A model generated the notes under the pieces. It was not told where the DNA came from, ran no database searches, and worked only from the letters and a program-made list of their open reading frames with translations. A DNA stretch of 64,000 nucleotides from Labilithrix sp. (GTDB lineage Bacteria; Myxococcota; Polyangia; Polyangiales; Polyangiaceae): the NCBI GenBank assembly GCA_028287035.1, contig JAQBQL010000188.1:1-64000 (forward strand), in the 5' to 3' direction. Shown here in pieces: positions 42,149 to 50,729 of the stretch. Made by a program: the position numbers and the translations under genes. The stretch's first letter is position 1, and every line of letters begins with the position of its first letter.

Positions 42149-42209
42149 GCCTGCACGCGTACCTTCCCAAGGACGGGATCGAGACGGGTTAGAGTAGCCG
42201 CGGCCCGTC

Positions 42210-44477
42210 ATGTCCCGCTTCGCCGTCACCCTCTTCGTCAGCGCCACCCTCCTCTTCACGTGCCAGCCCATGGTGGGGCGGATGATCGTGCCGCTCCTCG
42301 GCGGCGCGCCGGCGGTGTGGATCCTGTGCTCGCTGTGCTTCCAGGCGCTCGTGCTCGGCGGCTACTTCTACGCCCACGTGGTGGGGTCGCGATTCGCGGT
42401 CCGCACGCAGGTCCTCCTGCAGCTCGTGCTCATCGCGGCGGCGTTCCTGGTCCTCCCCATCAGCGTCGACGAGGCGCTCCTCCAGTCGCTCACCGAGCGG
42501 AGCCGGTCGCTCGGCCTGCTCGCGACGCTCCTCCGCGCGGTCGGCCTTCCGTTCTTCGTGCTGTCGACGACGTCGCCGCTCCTCCAGCGCTGGTACGCGG
42601 AGCTCGGCGAGACCGACCCGTACCACCTGTATGCCGCGAGCAACGCGGGCAGCATGGTGGCGCTCCTCGGCTACCCGTTCCTCATCGAGCCGTTCGTGGC
42701 GCTGCGCCAGCAGAGCCGCCTCCTCTCCGTCGCCTTCGCCGGCTACACGATCCTGGTCGTCGTCTGCGCGGTGAGCGCGCTCCGCCGGAAGCATCCGCCG
42801 GCGGTGGAGGCCGCGCCCGCGCCCGCCGGCCTCACCATCTCCGAGGACATCGGCGCCGAGGACCCGCCCGCGTCGGCCTCCGGCACGGACCGCGTCGTCT
42901 TCGCGGAGAACCGCTCGGTGTGGCGCGATCGGCTCGTGTGGCTGATGCTCGCCTTCGTCCCGTCGAGCCTCCTGATGGGCGCGACCGAGTTCATCACCGC
43001 CGATCTCGCGTCGGTGCCGCTCCTCTGGGTGGTCCCCCTCGCGCTCTACCTGGCGTCGTTCATCGTCGTCTTCGCCAAGCGGCAGGTGGTCAGCCAGGAG
43101 AGCGCGTCGCGCGCGCTCGCCCTCATCGCGGCGATCGTCGCGGTGAGCAAGGTCGCCGAGCTCCCGGGGCCCGCCTGGGCCATCGTGCTCCTGCACCTCG
43201 TCTTCCTCTTCGTGGCGAGCGTCGTGTGTCACCGCGCCTTCGCCGTCCGGCGTCCCCACCACACGCGGCTCACCGAGTTCTATCTCGTGATGTCGATCGG
43301 CGGCGTGCTGGGCGGCGCCTTCAACGGGCTCGTCGCGCCCGTGCTCTTCAACGATCTGCTCGAGTACCCCATCGCCATCGCGCTCGCGTTGCTCGCACGG
43401 ATCGCCGTCGACAAGGTGGACGCGAAGAGCACGTGGCAGCGCGACGTCGCCTGCGGTCTCGGGCTCGCCGCGGTCACGTTTGCGCTCGTGAAGGTGCAGG
43501 ATCGGTTCCCGGCGAACCTGAAGCTCGCGCTCCTGTGGATGTACGTGGCCCCGGTGCTCTTCGCGTTCATGTGGTCGCGGCGACCGGTGCGCTACGCGGT
43601 CGCCATCGGAGGCATCCTGCTCGTGAGCACCGCGCACGGGGGCCTCACCGGAAATACCATCTACCGCACGCGTGACTTCTTCGGCGTGCTGAAGGTGCGC
43701 CGCGATCCGGGCAACGAGTATCTGCTGCTCCTCTCGGGCAGCACGCTCCACGGCGCGCAGTCGCTCGATCCGGCGAAGCAGCACCTGCCGCTCACGTACT
43801 ACTACCCGACGGGACCGGCGGGCGACGTCCTCGGCCCGTTGCCCGACGCGTCGAATCCGGGTCCGCCGTCGTCGCGGCGGGTCGGCGTCATCGGCCTCGG
43901 GGTCGGGTCGCTCGCCGCGTACGCGCGCCCATCGGAGGCCTGGACGTTCTTCGAGCTGAACCCGAGCGACGTCGACATCGCGCAGCAGCGCTTCTCGTAC
44001 CTCTCGGGAATGCCCGCGGGGTCGACGGTCGCGATGGAGGTCGGCGACGCACGGCTCCGGCTCCGTGAAGGCGCGTCGCAGCGGTTCGACGTGCTCGTCC
44101 TCGATGCCTTCAGCTCCGACGCCATCCCGGTCCACCTGATGACGCGCGAGGCGCTCGTCATCTACCGGCGCGCGCTGGCGCCGGGCGGCATCCTCATGGC
44201 GCACATCTCGAATCGCCACGTGCTCCTCGAGCCGATCCTCGCAGCGCTCGCGAACGACGCGCACCTGCTCGCGATCGGTCGTGAAGAGCTGAACGTCCCC
44301 GTCGAGGAGCTACGGCAGCAGAAGGCGGGCTCGCACTGGGTCTGCCTCGGCGATTCGCAGGAGGCCCTCGATCGCGTCGCGGCGACGAACCCCGGGTGGA
44401 AGAAGCTCGTGGCGCCGACGAGCCAGAAGGTGTGGACGGACGATTTCGCGAACGTGCTCGCGGCCATGCACTTCTGA
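42210..44477 (+). CDS. Membrane-fused spermidine-synthase-like protein
   Basis: 755 aa. The N-terminal 460 residues hold about ten or more hydrophobic helices (starting AVTLFVSATLLFTCQPMVGR), a transporter-like region found fused to polyamine-synthase-like enzymes. The C-terminal part (about 500-755) has a Rossmann methyltransferase fold: VGVIGLGVGSLAAYA (SAM-type glycine loop), FFELNPSDVDIAQQRF, VEVGDARLRL-like strand, DVLVLDAFSSDAIPVHLMTR and GGILMAHISNRHV. The GGG-loop and the DAFSSDA stretch match spermidine synthases, where the Asp is the catalytic base. Members may transfer aminopropyl groups or do other transfers at the membrane. It stands as a single gene. Confidence 0.82.
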   Translation: MSRFAVTLFVSATLLFTCQPMVGRMIVPLLGGAPAVWILCSLCFQALVLGGYFYAHVVGSRFAVRTQVLLQLVLIAAAFLVLPISVDEALLQSLTERSRSLGLLATLLRAVGLPFFVLSTTSPLLQRWYAELGETDPYHLYAASNAGSMVALLGYPFLIEPFVALRQQSRLLSVAFAGYTILVVVCAVSALRRKHPPAVEAAPAPAGLTISEDIGAEDPPASASGTDRVVFAENRSVWRDRLVWLMLAFVPSSLLMGATEFITADLASVPLLWVVPLALYLASFIVVFAKRQVVSQESASRALALIAAIVAVSKVAELPGPAWAIVLLHLVFLFVASVVCHRAFAVRRPHHTRLTEFYLVMSIGGVLGGAFNGLVAPVLFNDLLEYPIAIALALLARIAVDKVDAKSTWQRDVACGLGLAAVTFALVKVQDRFPANLKLALLWMYVAPVLFAFMWSRRPVRYAVAIGGILLVSTAHGGLTGNTIYRTRDFFGVLKVRRDPGNEYLLLLSGSTLHGAQSLDPAKQHLPLTYYYPTGPAGDVLGPLPDASNPGPPSSRRVGVIGLGVGSLAAYARPSEAWTFFELNPSDVDIAQQRFSYLSGMPAGSTVAMEVGDARLRLREGASQRFDVLVLDAFSSDAIPVHLMTREALVIYRRALAPGGILMAHISNRHVLLEPILAALANDAHLLAIGREELNVPVEELRQQKAGSHWVCLGDSQEALDRVAATNPGWKKLVAPTSQKVWTDDFANVLAAMHF

Positions 44478-44528
44478 GCGGCCGCGGACGAGCTTGCGCT
44501 TTCCGGCCCGTGTGCCGATGATCTCGGG

Positions 44529-46127
44529 ATGCCGGTGGTCCTGCGCGCGTGGCTCGATCGCACGTCGCTGCGGGCCGGTGAGAGCGCGGACGTGCACCTC
44601 GTCGTCGAGCTCGAGGCGGAGGCCGCCGCCGTCGAGTCGAGGCCCGGCCTCACGACCGTGCTCGCGCTCGACGTCTCGGGCTCGATGCAGGGACCGCCCC
44701 TCGATCACGTGATCCGCTCCGTCGACCGGCTGCTCGACGGCCTCACGCCCGTGGATCAGGTCGGCGTCGTGTCGTTCGCGAGCGATGCGGAGATCGTGGT
44801 CTCGCCGGTGCGCGTCGACGCGGCGGGCAAGCGGCTCGTCAGGTCGCGCGTCGCGCAGCTGTTCGCCGAGGGGTCGACCGATCTGGAGGCCGGCATCGAT
44901 CTCGCGGTCCAGGTCCTCGGCCTCGCCGAGCCCGGCACGCGCCGCGGCGTCGTCGTGCTCTCGGACGGCGTTCCGAACCAGGGCGCCGTCACCGCCGCGG
45001 CCCTCGCGACGCAGGTGCGCCGCTACCGCGCGATCGCCTCGTTCGCGACGCTCGGGTACGGCGCGCAGCACGACGAGGACCTCCTCGCGGCGCTCGCCGA
45101 CGCCGGCGGCGGCGCCTACCAGTACGTGCCCGATCCCGCCTCGTGCGGGCGCGCCTTCGCCATGGCGGTCGGCGCGCAGGCGGACGTGGCGGCGGACGCG
45201 ATCGAGCTGACCGTCGCTCCCGCGCAAGGCGTCGAGGTGGCACGCGTGCTCGGCGGCGCAGCGGCGCGCGTGTCACGCGAGGGGCTCGTGCTGCCCCTCC
45301 CCGATCTCACGCCAGGCGCGCGGCAGCTGGTTGCCCTGGCGCTGCGCATCGCGCCGCCGAGCGCCAAGCGTTTCCTCGTCGACGTCGCGCAGCTCACCTT
45401 GCGCTCGCGCGTTCCCGGAAGCGGCGCGCCCTCGGTCCTCACGCAGGTCGTCACCGCCGAGGTCGCCGCCCGCGAGCCGCACGTCGTGAGGGAGGCGGCG
45501 CGGCGGCTGATGCTCGTCCGGGCCGACGAGGTCCTCGGCGAGGCCCGCGCGCTCGCCGACCGCCGGAACTTCGCGGGAGCGGTCGCGCATCTTCGCGGGC
45601 TGCTCGCCGAAATGGGTCGCGTGCCTGGGTTCGACGCCTCCGACGGCTCGGCGCTGGCCGACGCGCGAGAGCTCGTGGCCGACGCGATCGCGGCGATGGA
45701 TCAGCAGCCCGACGCCGAGTCGTACGCCGCGTTCCGCAAGAACGGGGCGGCCTCGCGGCTCGCGCTGGCCGCCCCGGCCCCGAGCGCCCGCGGACCGGTG
45801 AGCGCGCGCCTGCTCGAGGAGATGGCCGGGGACGCGCCCGTCGCGGAGCTCGTCGTGTTGAACGGCCCGAACGCCGGGACCCGTCACCGGCTCGTCGATC
45901 GCTGCATCATCGGGCGCCTGGGCGCCTGCGACCTCTCCGTCCCGCATGCCTCGCTCGCGGGGCGCCACGCGGAGGTCTATGCCTCGGACGGAGCGTTCTT
46001 CGTGCGGGACTTCCACACGACGAACGGGACGCGGCTCCGCGGGCAGCTCCTCCGCGAGGTCACGAAGCTCGCGCCCGGCGACGTGCTCGTCCTCGGCGAG
46101 GTCGAGATCCGGTACGAGGAGCGCTAG
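44529..46127 (+). CDS. VWA domain protein with C-terminal FHA domain
   Basis: 532 aa. VWA domain at about 40-230 with a complete MIDAS: DVSGSMQG (D-x-S-x-S), Thr in GSTDLEAGI and Asp in LSDGVPNQG. The middle region (about 230-440) is a sandwich-like segment followed by helices (EVLGEARALADRRNFAGAVA). FHA domain at about 440-530: IIGRLGACDLSVPHASLAGR, HAEV, FFVRDFHTTNGT, the residues expected for phosphothreonine binding. No signal peptide. VWA plus FHA suggests phosphorylation-dependent assembly, consistent with the many Ser/Thr kinases of myxobacteria. Confidence 0.88.
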   Translation: MPVVLRAWLDRTSLRAGESADVHLVVELEAEAAAVESRPGLTTVLALDVSGSMQGPPLDHVIRSVDRLLDGLTPVDQVGVVSFASDAEIVVSPVRVDAAGKRLVRSRVAQLFAEGSTDLEAGIDLAVQVLGLAEPGTRRGVVVLSDGVPNQGAVTAAALATQVRRYRAIASFATLGYGAQHDEDLLAALADAGGGAYQYVPDPASCGRAFAMAVGAQADVAADAIELTVAPAQGVEVARVLGGAAARVSREGLVLPLPDLTPGARQLVALALRIAPPSAKRFLVDVAQLTLRSRVPGSGAPSVLTQVVTAEVAAREPHVVREAARRLMLVRADEVLGEARALADRRNFAGAVAHLRGLLAEMGRVPGFDASDGSALADARELVADAIAAMDQQPDAESYAAFRKNGAASRLALAAPAPSARGPVSARLLEEMAGDAPVAELVVLNGPNAGTRHRLVDRCIIGRLGACDLSVPHASLAGRHAEVYASDGAFFVRDFHTTNGTRLRGQLLREVTKLAPGDVLVLGEVEIRYEER

Positions 46128-46137
46128 CGCGCGCCCC

Positions 46138-46791
46138 TCACTTCGCTTCCTTCTCCTTGGCGGCGATCTTGTCGCGCAGCTTCTGGACCATGTACGGGTA
46201 CTTCTGGCCCTCGGTCGTCAGCATGCGGTGGAACTGGTCGTAGTAGTTCTTCGTCATGCTCGACCCCTCGGTCACGATGTCGATGCACTTGTACGAACCG
46301 TCGCCGAGCACGACGTAGTCGACCTGCACCGCCGGGTCGCGCGGCTTCAGCTTGCTCTTCGCCTCGGTCTTCACGCGGGCGAGGTTCGTGCCGGCTTCCT
46401 TGCCGCCCTTGTACGTGATGTCGAAGTCACGCGTCTTGACGAGGTTCTTCTCGAAGTTCTTCTCGACGAGCTGCTTCAGGAGGCTCGTGACCTCGGTGCG
46501 CTGCTCGGCCGTGAGGTCGTTCCAGTGGTTCACGCACGCGGGGACCGCCGGAGGGCAGGGGTTGCCGAGGGTGCGCTTCGTGAGCTCCTCGTAGTCGACC
46601 ATGCCGTCGATCGCCTTGCGCACGTCGGTCGACGCGGCGTTCGAATCGACCAGCTTCTTGATGTTCCCATGCTCGCGCTCGACGAAGCCCTTCGCCCCGT
46701 TGACGTCGGCCGAGGCGGGGCCGGCCACGAGGAGGGCGGAGCCAGCAAGGGCGAGGACAGCGACGGACTGACGGAAAACACGTGAGAACAT
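46138..46791 (-). CDS. MlaC-like phospholipid-binding periplasmic protein
   Basis: 217 aa from ATG 46791; longer in-frame extension to 46905 would hide the signal peptide. Signal peptide at 1-28 (SVAVLALAGSALLVAGPASA). The mature protein matches MlaC/Ttg2D: VDYEELTKRTLG, WNDLTAEQRTEVTSLLKQLV, FDITYKGGKEAG, VQVDYVVLGDGSYKCIDIVT and NYYDQFHRMLTTEGQKYPYM. MlaC shuttles phospholipids between outer and inner membranes in Gram-negative bacteria. No other mla genes are nearby. Confidence 0.87.
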   Translation of the reverse strand: MFSRVFRQSVAVLALAGSALLVAGPASADVNGAKGFVEREHGNIKKLVDSNAASTDVRKAIDGMVDYEELTKRTLGNPCPPAVPACVNHWNDLTAEQRTEVTSLLKQLVEKNFEKNLVKTRDFDITYKGGKEAGTNLARVKTEAKSKLKPRDPAVQVDYVVLGDGSYKCIDIVTEGSSMTKNYYDQFHRMLTTEGQKYPYMVQKLRDKIAAKEKEAK

Positions 46792-46904
46792 GGAGACTTT
46801 TACCTGCTCGTTGAAGGGCGGTTGAGACGACGCGGACACCGATTGGACGGGCCCCGGGGCCCTCGATTCACTCCGTAAGACCCTGCCATTCGCGATGCAA
46901 CCCA

Positions 46905-48365
46905 TCAGCTTTCCACGCGGTTTCTGCGATCCGGCGACCGTGACCGTTCGTTCTCGTCGACCGTGACACGGGCGCCCTGGTCCGGGTCGGGCTGGGTTCT
47001 AGCGGGAGCGTGGACGCGCGCAAGCCGGACGATGAAGGAAGCGCCGCGCCCCAGGGCTGCCGCGGCCGCGGAGCGAACCGTGATGCTTGCCCCGAACGGG
47101 GCGTGGTCGTCGATGATGCGCCTCACGACTGCTAGTCCGATGCCAGCGCCGTGCGTCCGTGTCGTGTAGAACGCATCGAAGATCTGACCGGCCGCTTCCT
47201 CGCTGATCCCGGGACCTTCGTCGCTCACTTCCATCTCGACCTGGGCGGCGGCGACGCGCACCGCGACGGTCACCCGCGTCCCGGCGGGGGTCGCTTGTAC
47301 CCCGTTACGGACGAGGTTCCAGAGGACCTGCCGGATCTGCCCGGCGTCGCAGCGCGCCAGGACCGGGGTTGCCGGGCCCTCGTACGTGACCGTCACGTCG
47401 CCCGAGCCGCTCCGCTCGGAGCGCGACGCGAGCTGCACGACCTCGCGCGCGAGGGACGCGACGTCGACGTCCGCCGGCACGGGCCGGCGCGGGCCCGACA
47501 GGTCGAGCATGTCGGAGACCAGGTTGTTGAGCCGCGCCGCCTCACGCTGCACGATGTCGCACAGGAAGCGGTCCTCGTCGGAGAGGCCAGGAGCCTCGCG
47601 CAGCATCTCGATCGAGCCCGAGATCGATCCGAGCGGGTTCCGGATCTCGTGGGCGAGGCCCGCGGCGATCGTGCCGAGCATCGCCATGCGCTCGGCCGAC
47701 GCGGCGCGCTCGTTGGCGACGGCGAGCGCGCCGCCCGTGCGCCGGAGCCGCTCCGCGAGGTAGCCGGCGAGCAGGGCGACCACCACGATCCCGAGCGCGT
47801 TGACGGCGAGCGGGTAGAACATGCCGCCCCACTCCACGACGTAGTTCGCGGCCGTCTGGTCGTGGGGCGGATGCACCCAGCCGAGCGCGAAGGCGACGCA
47901 GAGGAAGACGTAGACCGTGATGCCGCTCACCGCGGCGATCGCCGCGCCCCGGAGGCCGACGAGGATGGCCCCGACGAGGCACGTGAGCCCGTAGAAGGAG
48001 GTCGCTCCGCTCGTCGCGCCGCCCGACACGTAGACGAGGAGCGTCCACGTGAGCTGGTCGAGGACGATCTGGACCTCGGCGAGGCGCGTGAGGTGGCGGC
48101 CGCTCCGCAGCAGCGTCGCGTAGATCGCCGCGAGCGCATACGCGGCGCCGATGGTGGCGACGAGGATGGTCTGGCTGTTCGGGTAGACCGACAGCTCGCC
48201 GCGCAGGTAGAAGAACGCGGTCGCGACGAGCAGCAGTGTCAGGAAGCCGAGACGCAGCCCCGTGATCCACGCGAGCCGGCCCGCGAGGCGCGGATCGACC
48301 TCGAGACCGACGTCGGGGGCGGCCGGGAAGAGCGACGCCTTCGGGGCGGAGTGCGTGGGCCCCAC
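46905..48365 (-). CDS. pilS: Type IV pilus sensor histidine kinase PilS
   Basis: 486 aa. Six hydrophobic helices in the first 220 residues (from LRLGFLTLLLVATAFFYL), then HisKA with the H-box LAHEIRNPLGSISGSIEM and a HATPase domain: N-box LWNLVRNGVQATP, G1 DEGPGIS, F-box IFDAFYTTRTHG, G2 GIGLAVV. The lack of a separate periplasmic sensor and the location right after pilC (11 nt) identify it as PilS, which senses pilin in the membrane and acts through PilR and sigma-54. A pilR gene is not next to it here; the next gene downstream is MlaC-like. Confidence 0.85.
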   Translation of the reverse strand: MGPTHSAPKASLFPAAPDVGLEVDPRLAGRLAWITGLRLGFLTLLLVATAFFYLRGELSVYPNSQTILVATIGAAYALAAIYATLLRSGRHLTRLAEVQIVLDQLTWTLLVYVSGGATSGATSFYGLTCLVGAILVGLRGAAIAAVSGITVYVFLCVAFALGWVHPPHDQTAANYVVEWGGMFYPLAVNALGIVVVALLAGYLAERLRRTGGALAVANERAASAERMAMLGTIAAGLAHEIRNPLGSISGSIEMLREAPGLSDEDRFLCDIVQREAARLNNLVSDMLDLSGPRRPVPADVDVASLAREVVQLASRSERSGSGDVTVTYEGPATPVLARCDAGQIRQVLWNLVRNGVQATPAGTRVTVAVRVAAAQVEMEVSDEGPGISEEAAGQIFDAFYTTRTHGAGIGLAVVRRIIDDHAPFGASITVRSAAAAALGRGASFIVRLARVHAPARTQPDPDQGARVTVDENERSRSPDRRNRVES

Positions 48366-48376
48366 GGCGCGGGGGC

Positions 48377-49588
48377 TCAGTCCGCCTTGATCTTGCCGGC
48401 GATGCTGAAGATCGGGAGGTACATCGCGATGAGCACGACGCCGACGGTGCCGCCGATGCCGACCATCATGACGGGCTCGATGAGGCTCGTCAGGGCGGCG
48501 ACGGCCACGTCGACCTCTTCTTCGTAGAAGTCGGCGATCTTGCTGAGCATCGCGTCGAGCGCGCCCGTCTGCTCACCGACGCCGACCATCTGCACGACCA
48601 TCGGCGGGAACACGTTCGTCTCGAGCAGCGGGCCCGCCATGTTCTTGCCCTCGGAGATCTTCGCGCGGGCGTACATGATCGCCTCCTCGATGACCATGTT
48701 GCCCGAGGTCTTGGCGACGATCTCGAGCGCGTCGAGGATGGGAACGCCGGACGCGAGGAGCGTGCCGAGCGTCCGCGTGAAGCGGGCGACGGCGACCTTG
48801 CGGAGCACGTCACCGACCATCGGGAACCGCAGCATGAGCCGGTGGAAGAAGCGTTTTCCGGCGGGCCGCTTGTAGATCTGGATGAACCCGATCACGAGGC
48901 CGACGACCACCAGGAAGACGAGCGGCAGGTAGCTGATGAACGTCTCGGAGACCGCGATGACGACCTGGGTGAGCCACGGGAGCTCGTCGCTCGCGCCGAG
49001 ATCCTTGAAGATCGTCTTGAAGGACGGGATGACCCAGCCGAGGAGGATCGAGAGAACGCCGGTGAAGATGACGACGACCGCGCTCGGGTACACCATCGCG
49101 CCGCGGACCTGGCGCCGGAGCTTGATGGCCTTCTCGTTGTAGACGGCGAGGCGGTTCAGGATCGTGTCGAGGATGCCGCCGACCTCGCCGGCCTGGACGA
49201 GGTTCACGTAGAGCGCGTCGAAGATCTTCGGGTGCCGGCGGAGCGAGTCGCTGAAGGTGGCGCCCTGCTCGACGTTCGCCTTCACGTCACGGAGGACGAC
49301 CGCGAACAGCTTGTTGTCGGTCTGGTTGCAGAGGATGTCGAGGCACTGCACGATCGGAAGACCGGCATCGATCATGGTCGCGAAGAGGCGCGTGAACGTC
49401 ACGACCTCCTTCAGGTCGACGCCCGTGCCGAACTTGAGCGAGAAGGCCTTGCCCTTCTTCTTGATCTTGGTCGGCATGAGCTGCTGCGCGCGGAGGCGCG
49501 CCTGGACGGCCGGCTCGTCGTCGGCGTCCATGACGCCCTTGCGCAGCTCGCCGGTCCGCGCGCGTGCCTCCCAGACGAATTCGCTCAT
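48377..49588 (-). CDS. pilC: Type IV pilus inner-membrane platform protein PilC
   Basis: 403 aa, standard length. N-terminal FVWEARARTGELRKGVMDAD, two T2SSF domains (about 70-195 and 275-395) with conserved TRLFATMIDAGLPIVQCLDI, LNRLAVYNEKAIKLRRQVRG, FTRTLGTLLASGVPILDALE and MVQMVGVGEQTGALDAML, and three long hydrophobic segments. It is the inner-membrane platform on which the PilB/PilT motors act in pilus extension and retraction. It is transcribed with pilS. pilB and pilT are not in the window, because the next gene upstream is divergent. Confidence 0.93.
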   Translation of the reverse strand: MSEFVWEARARTGELRKGVMDADDEPAVQARLRAQQLMPTKIKKKGKAFSLKFGTGVDLKEVVTFTRLFATMIDAGLPIVQCLDILCNQTDNKLFAVVLRDVKANVEQGATFSDSLRRHPKIFDALYVNLVQAGEVGGILDTILNRLAVYNEKAIKLRRQVRGAMVYPSAVVVIFTGVLSILLGWVIPSFKTIFKDLGASDELPWLTQVVIAVSETFISYLPLVFLVVVGLVIGFIQIYKRPAGKRFFHRLMLRFPMVGDVLRKVAVARFTRTLGTLLASGVPILDALEIVAKTSGNMVIEEAIMYARAKISEGKNMAGPLLETNVFPPMVVQMVGVGEQTGALDAMLSKIADFYEEEVDVAVAALTSLIEPVMMVGIGGTVGVVLIAMYLPIFSIAGKIKAD

Positions 49589-49636
49589 TGCCCGGAAAGT
49601 TTATCGGCTCGGGAGCGCGCCGGTAAAGTATCCGCG

Positions 49637-50716
49637 GTGACTTCCTCGCGTGATTGCCGCGTGTCCGCCAGGGTGGCAGAGCGCGTGATCAGGGAAGGGG
49701 TCGCGCCCGTGGTCGCCGCCGGTTGGGGTCGCCGGCGCGGCGGACGGTGGGAGCTTTCGGCAGGTGGAGCCACGAGCGCCCTCTTCGATCTCGCGAGCCT
49801 CACGAAGCCGATGACGGCGATGGCGCTCGGCGGCCTCGGTCTGGAGAAGGAGCCGCTCGAGGCGCTTGCCCCCGCGTTTCACGGCACGTGGGCCGCACGG
49901 ACGCCGCTCGAGCTGCTGCTCGCGCACCGGGCGGGGCTCGAGGCGAACCTCCCGCTCTGGCGTCCCCTCGCGGAGGCGGGCGTGGCGGTCGACCGCGCGG
50001 CCGCGCTCTCGGAGGCCGCCTCCGCGCTCCGCAGCGACGCGCGCGGACCGCTGCCGGCCGAGGGATTCCCGCCGCTCTACAGCGACCTCGGCTACCTCCT
50101 CGCCGGCGAAGCGCTCGCGCTCGCCAGCGCGTCGAAGGACCCGGGCGCGGCCATCGAGCGCCTCGTCGTCGCGCCGCTCGGCCTCGGCGGCGACCTCGGG
50201 ACCGCCCGCACGCTCGGCGCCCAGGAGACGTTCGCGTCGCGCGTCGTGCCGACCGAGATCGTTCCGTGGCGCGGCGGCGAGGTGCGCGGCCTCGTGCACG
50301 ACGAGAACGCGTATGCCCTGACCGGCGCCGGCGCGTCGGGACATGCCGGCATGTTCGGCACCGTCGCGGCGGTGCTCGCGTTCGGAGCCGCGGCGCTCGA
50401 CGCGATCGTGCTCGGAGCCGGCCCGCTCCACCATGGGCGCGACCTCGCCTGGATGATCCGGCCGCGCCCCGGCGGCAGCCTTCGCGCGGGGTTCGACGGC
50501 AAGAGCGAGGAGGCCTCGAGTGCCGGTCAGCGCTGCGGACCGAGGACCTTCGGGCACCTCGGGTTCACCGGGACCAGCCTGTGGATCGACCCGGACGCCG
50601 AGGTCGTCGTCGCGCTGCTCACCAATCGCGTGCACCCTACACGGGAAAACCGTCGTATCCGCGAGGCCAGGCCGTGGGCGCACGACGAGCTTTTCGCCTC
50701 GGCCCGCGAAGCATAG
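49637..50716 (+). CDS. Serine beta-lactamase-like / DD-peptidase-like protein
   Basis: 359 aa from GTG 49637. Motif 1 SLTKP (S-x-x-K) is near residue 57, in LFDLASLTKPMTAMALGGL. Motif 2 is YSDLGY, with Tyr-Ser-Asp where class C enzymes have Y-x-N, as in many esterase-like members. Motif 3 is HLGFTGTSLWID, with HxGxTGT as the KTG equivalent. No signal peptide, so a cytoplasmic esterase or peptidase role is more likely than antibiotic resistance. It is divergent from pilC and 13 nt before the ABC1 kinase gene in the same direction. Confidence 0.85.
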   Translation: MTSSRDCRVSARVAERVIREGVAPVVAAGWGRRRGGRWELSAGGATSALFDLASLTKPMTAMALGGLGLEKEPLEALAPAFHGTWAARTPLELLLAHRAGLEANLPLWRPLAEAGVAVDRAAALSEAASALRSDARGPLPAEGFPPLYSDLGYLLAGEALALASASKDPGAAIERLVVAPLGLGGDLGTARTLGAQETFASRVVPTEIVPWRGGEVRGLVHDENAYALTGAGASGHAGMFGTVAAVLAFGAAALDAIVLGAGPLHHGRDLAWMIRPRPGGSLRAGFDGKSEEASSAGQRCGPRTFGHLGFTGTSLWIDPDAEVVVALLTNRVHPTRENRRIREARPWAHDELFASAREA

Positions 50717-50729
50717 GCTTGGCGGCCCG

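Noticed and set aside
42189..44264. Long minus-strand frame opposite the spermidine-synthase-like gene
   Set aside because: Composition is that of an antisense shadow and the sense strand encodes a clear membrane and Rossmann protein.
49637..50716. Antibiotic-resistance beta-lactamase
   Set aside because: No export signal, and the YSD and HxGxTG variants are those of esterase/peptidase-like relatives rather than secreted class C enzymes.
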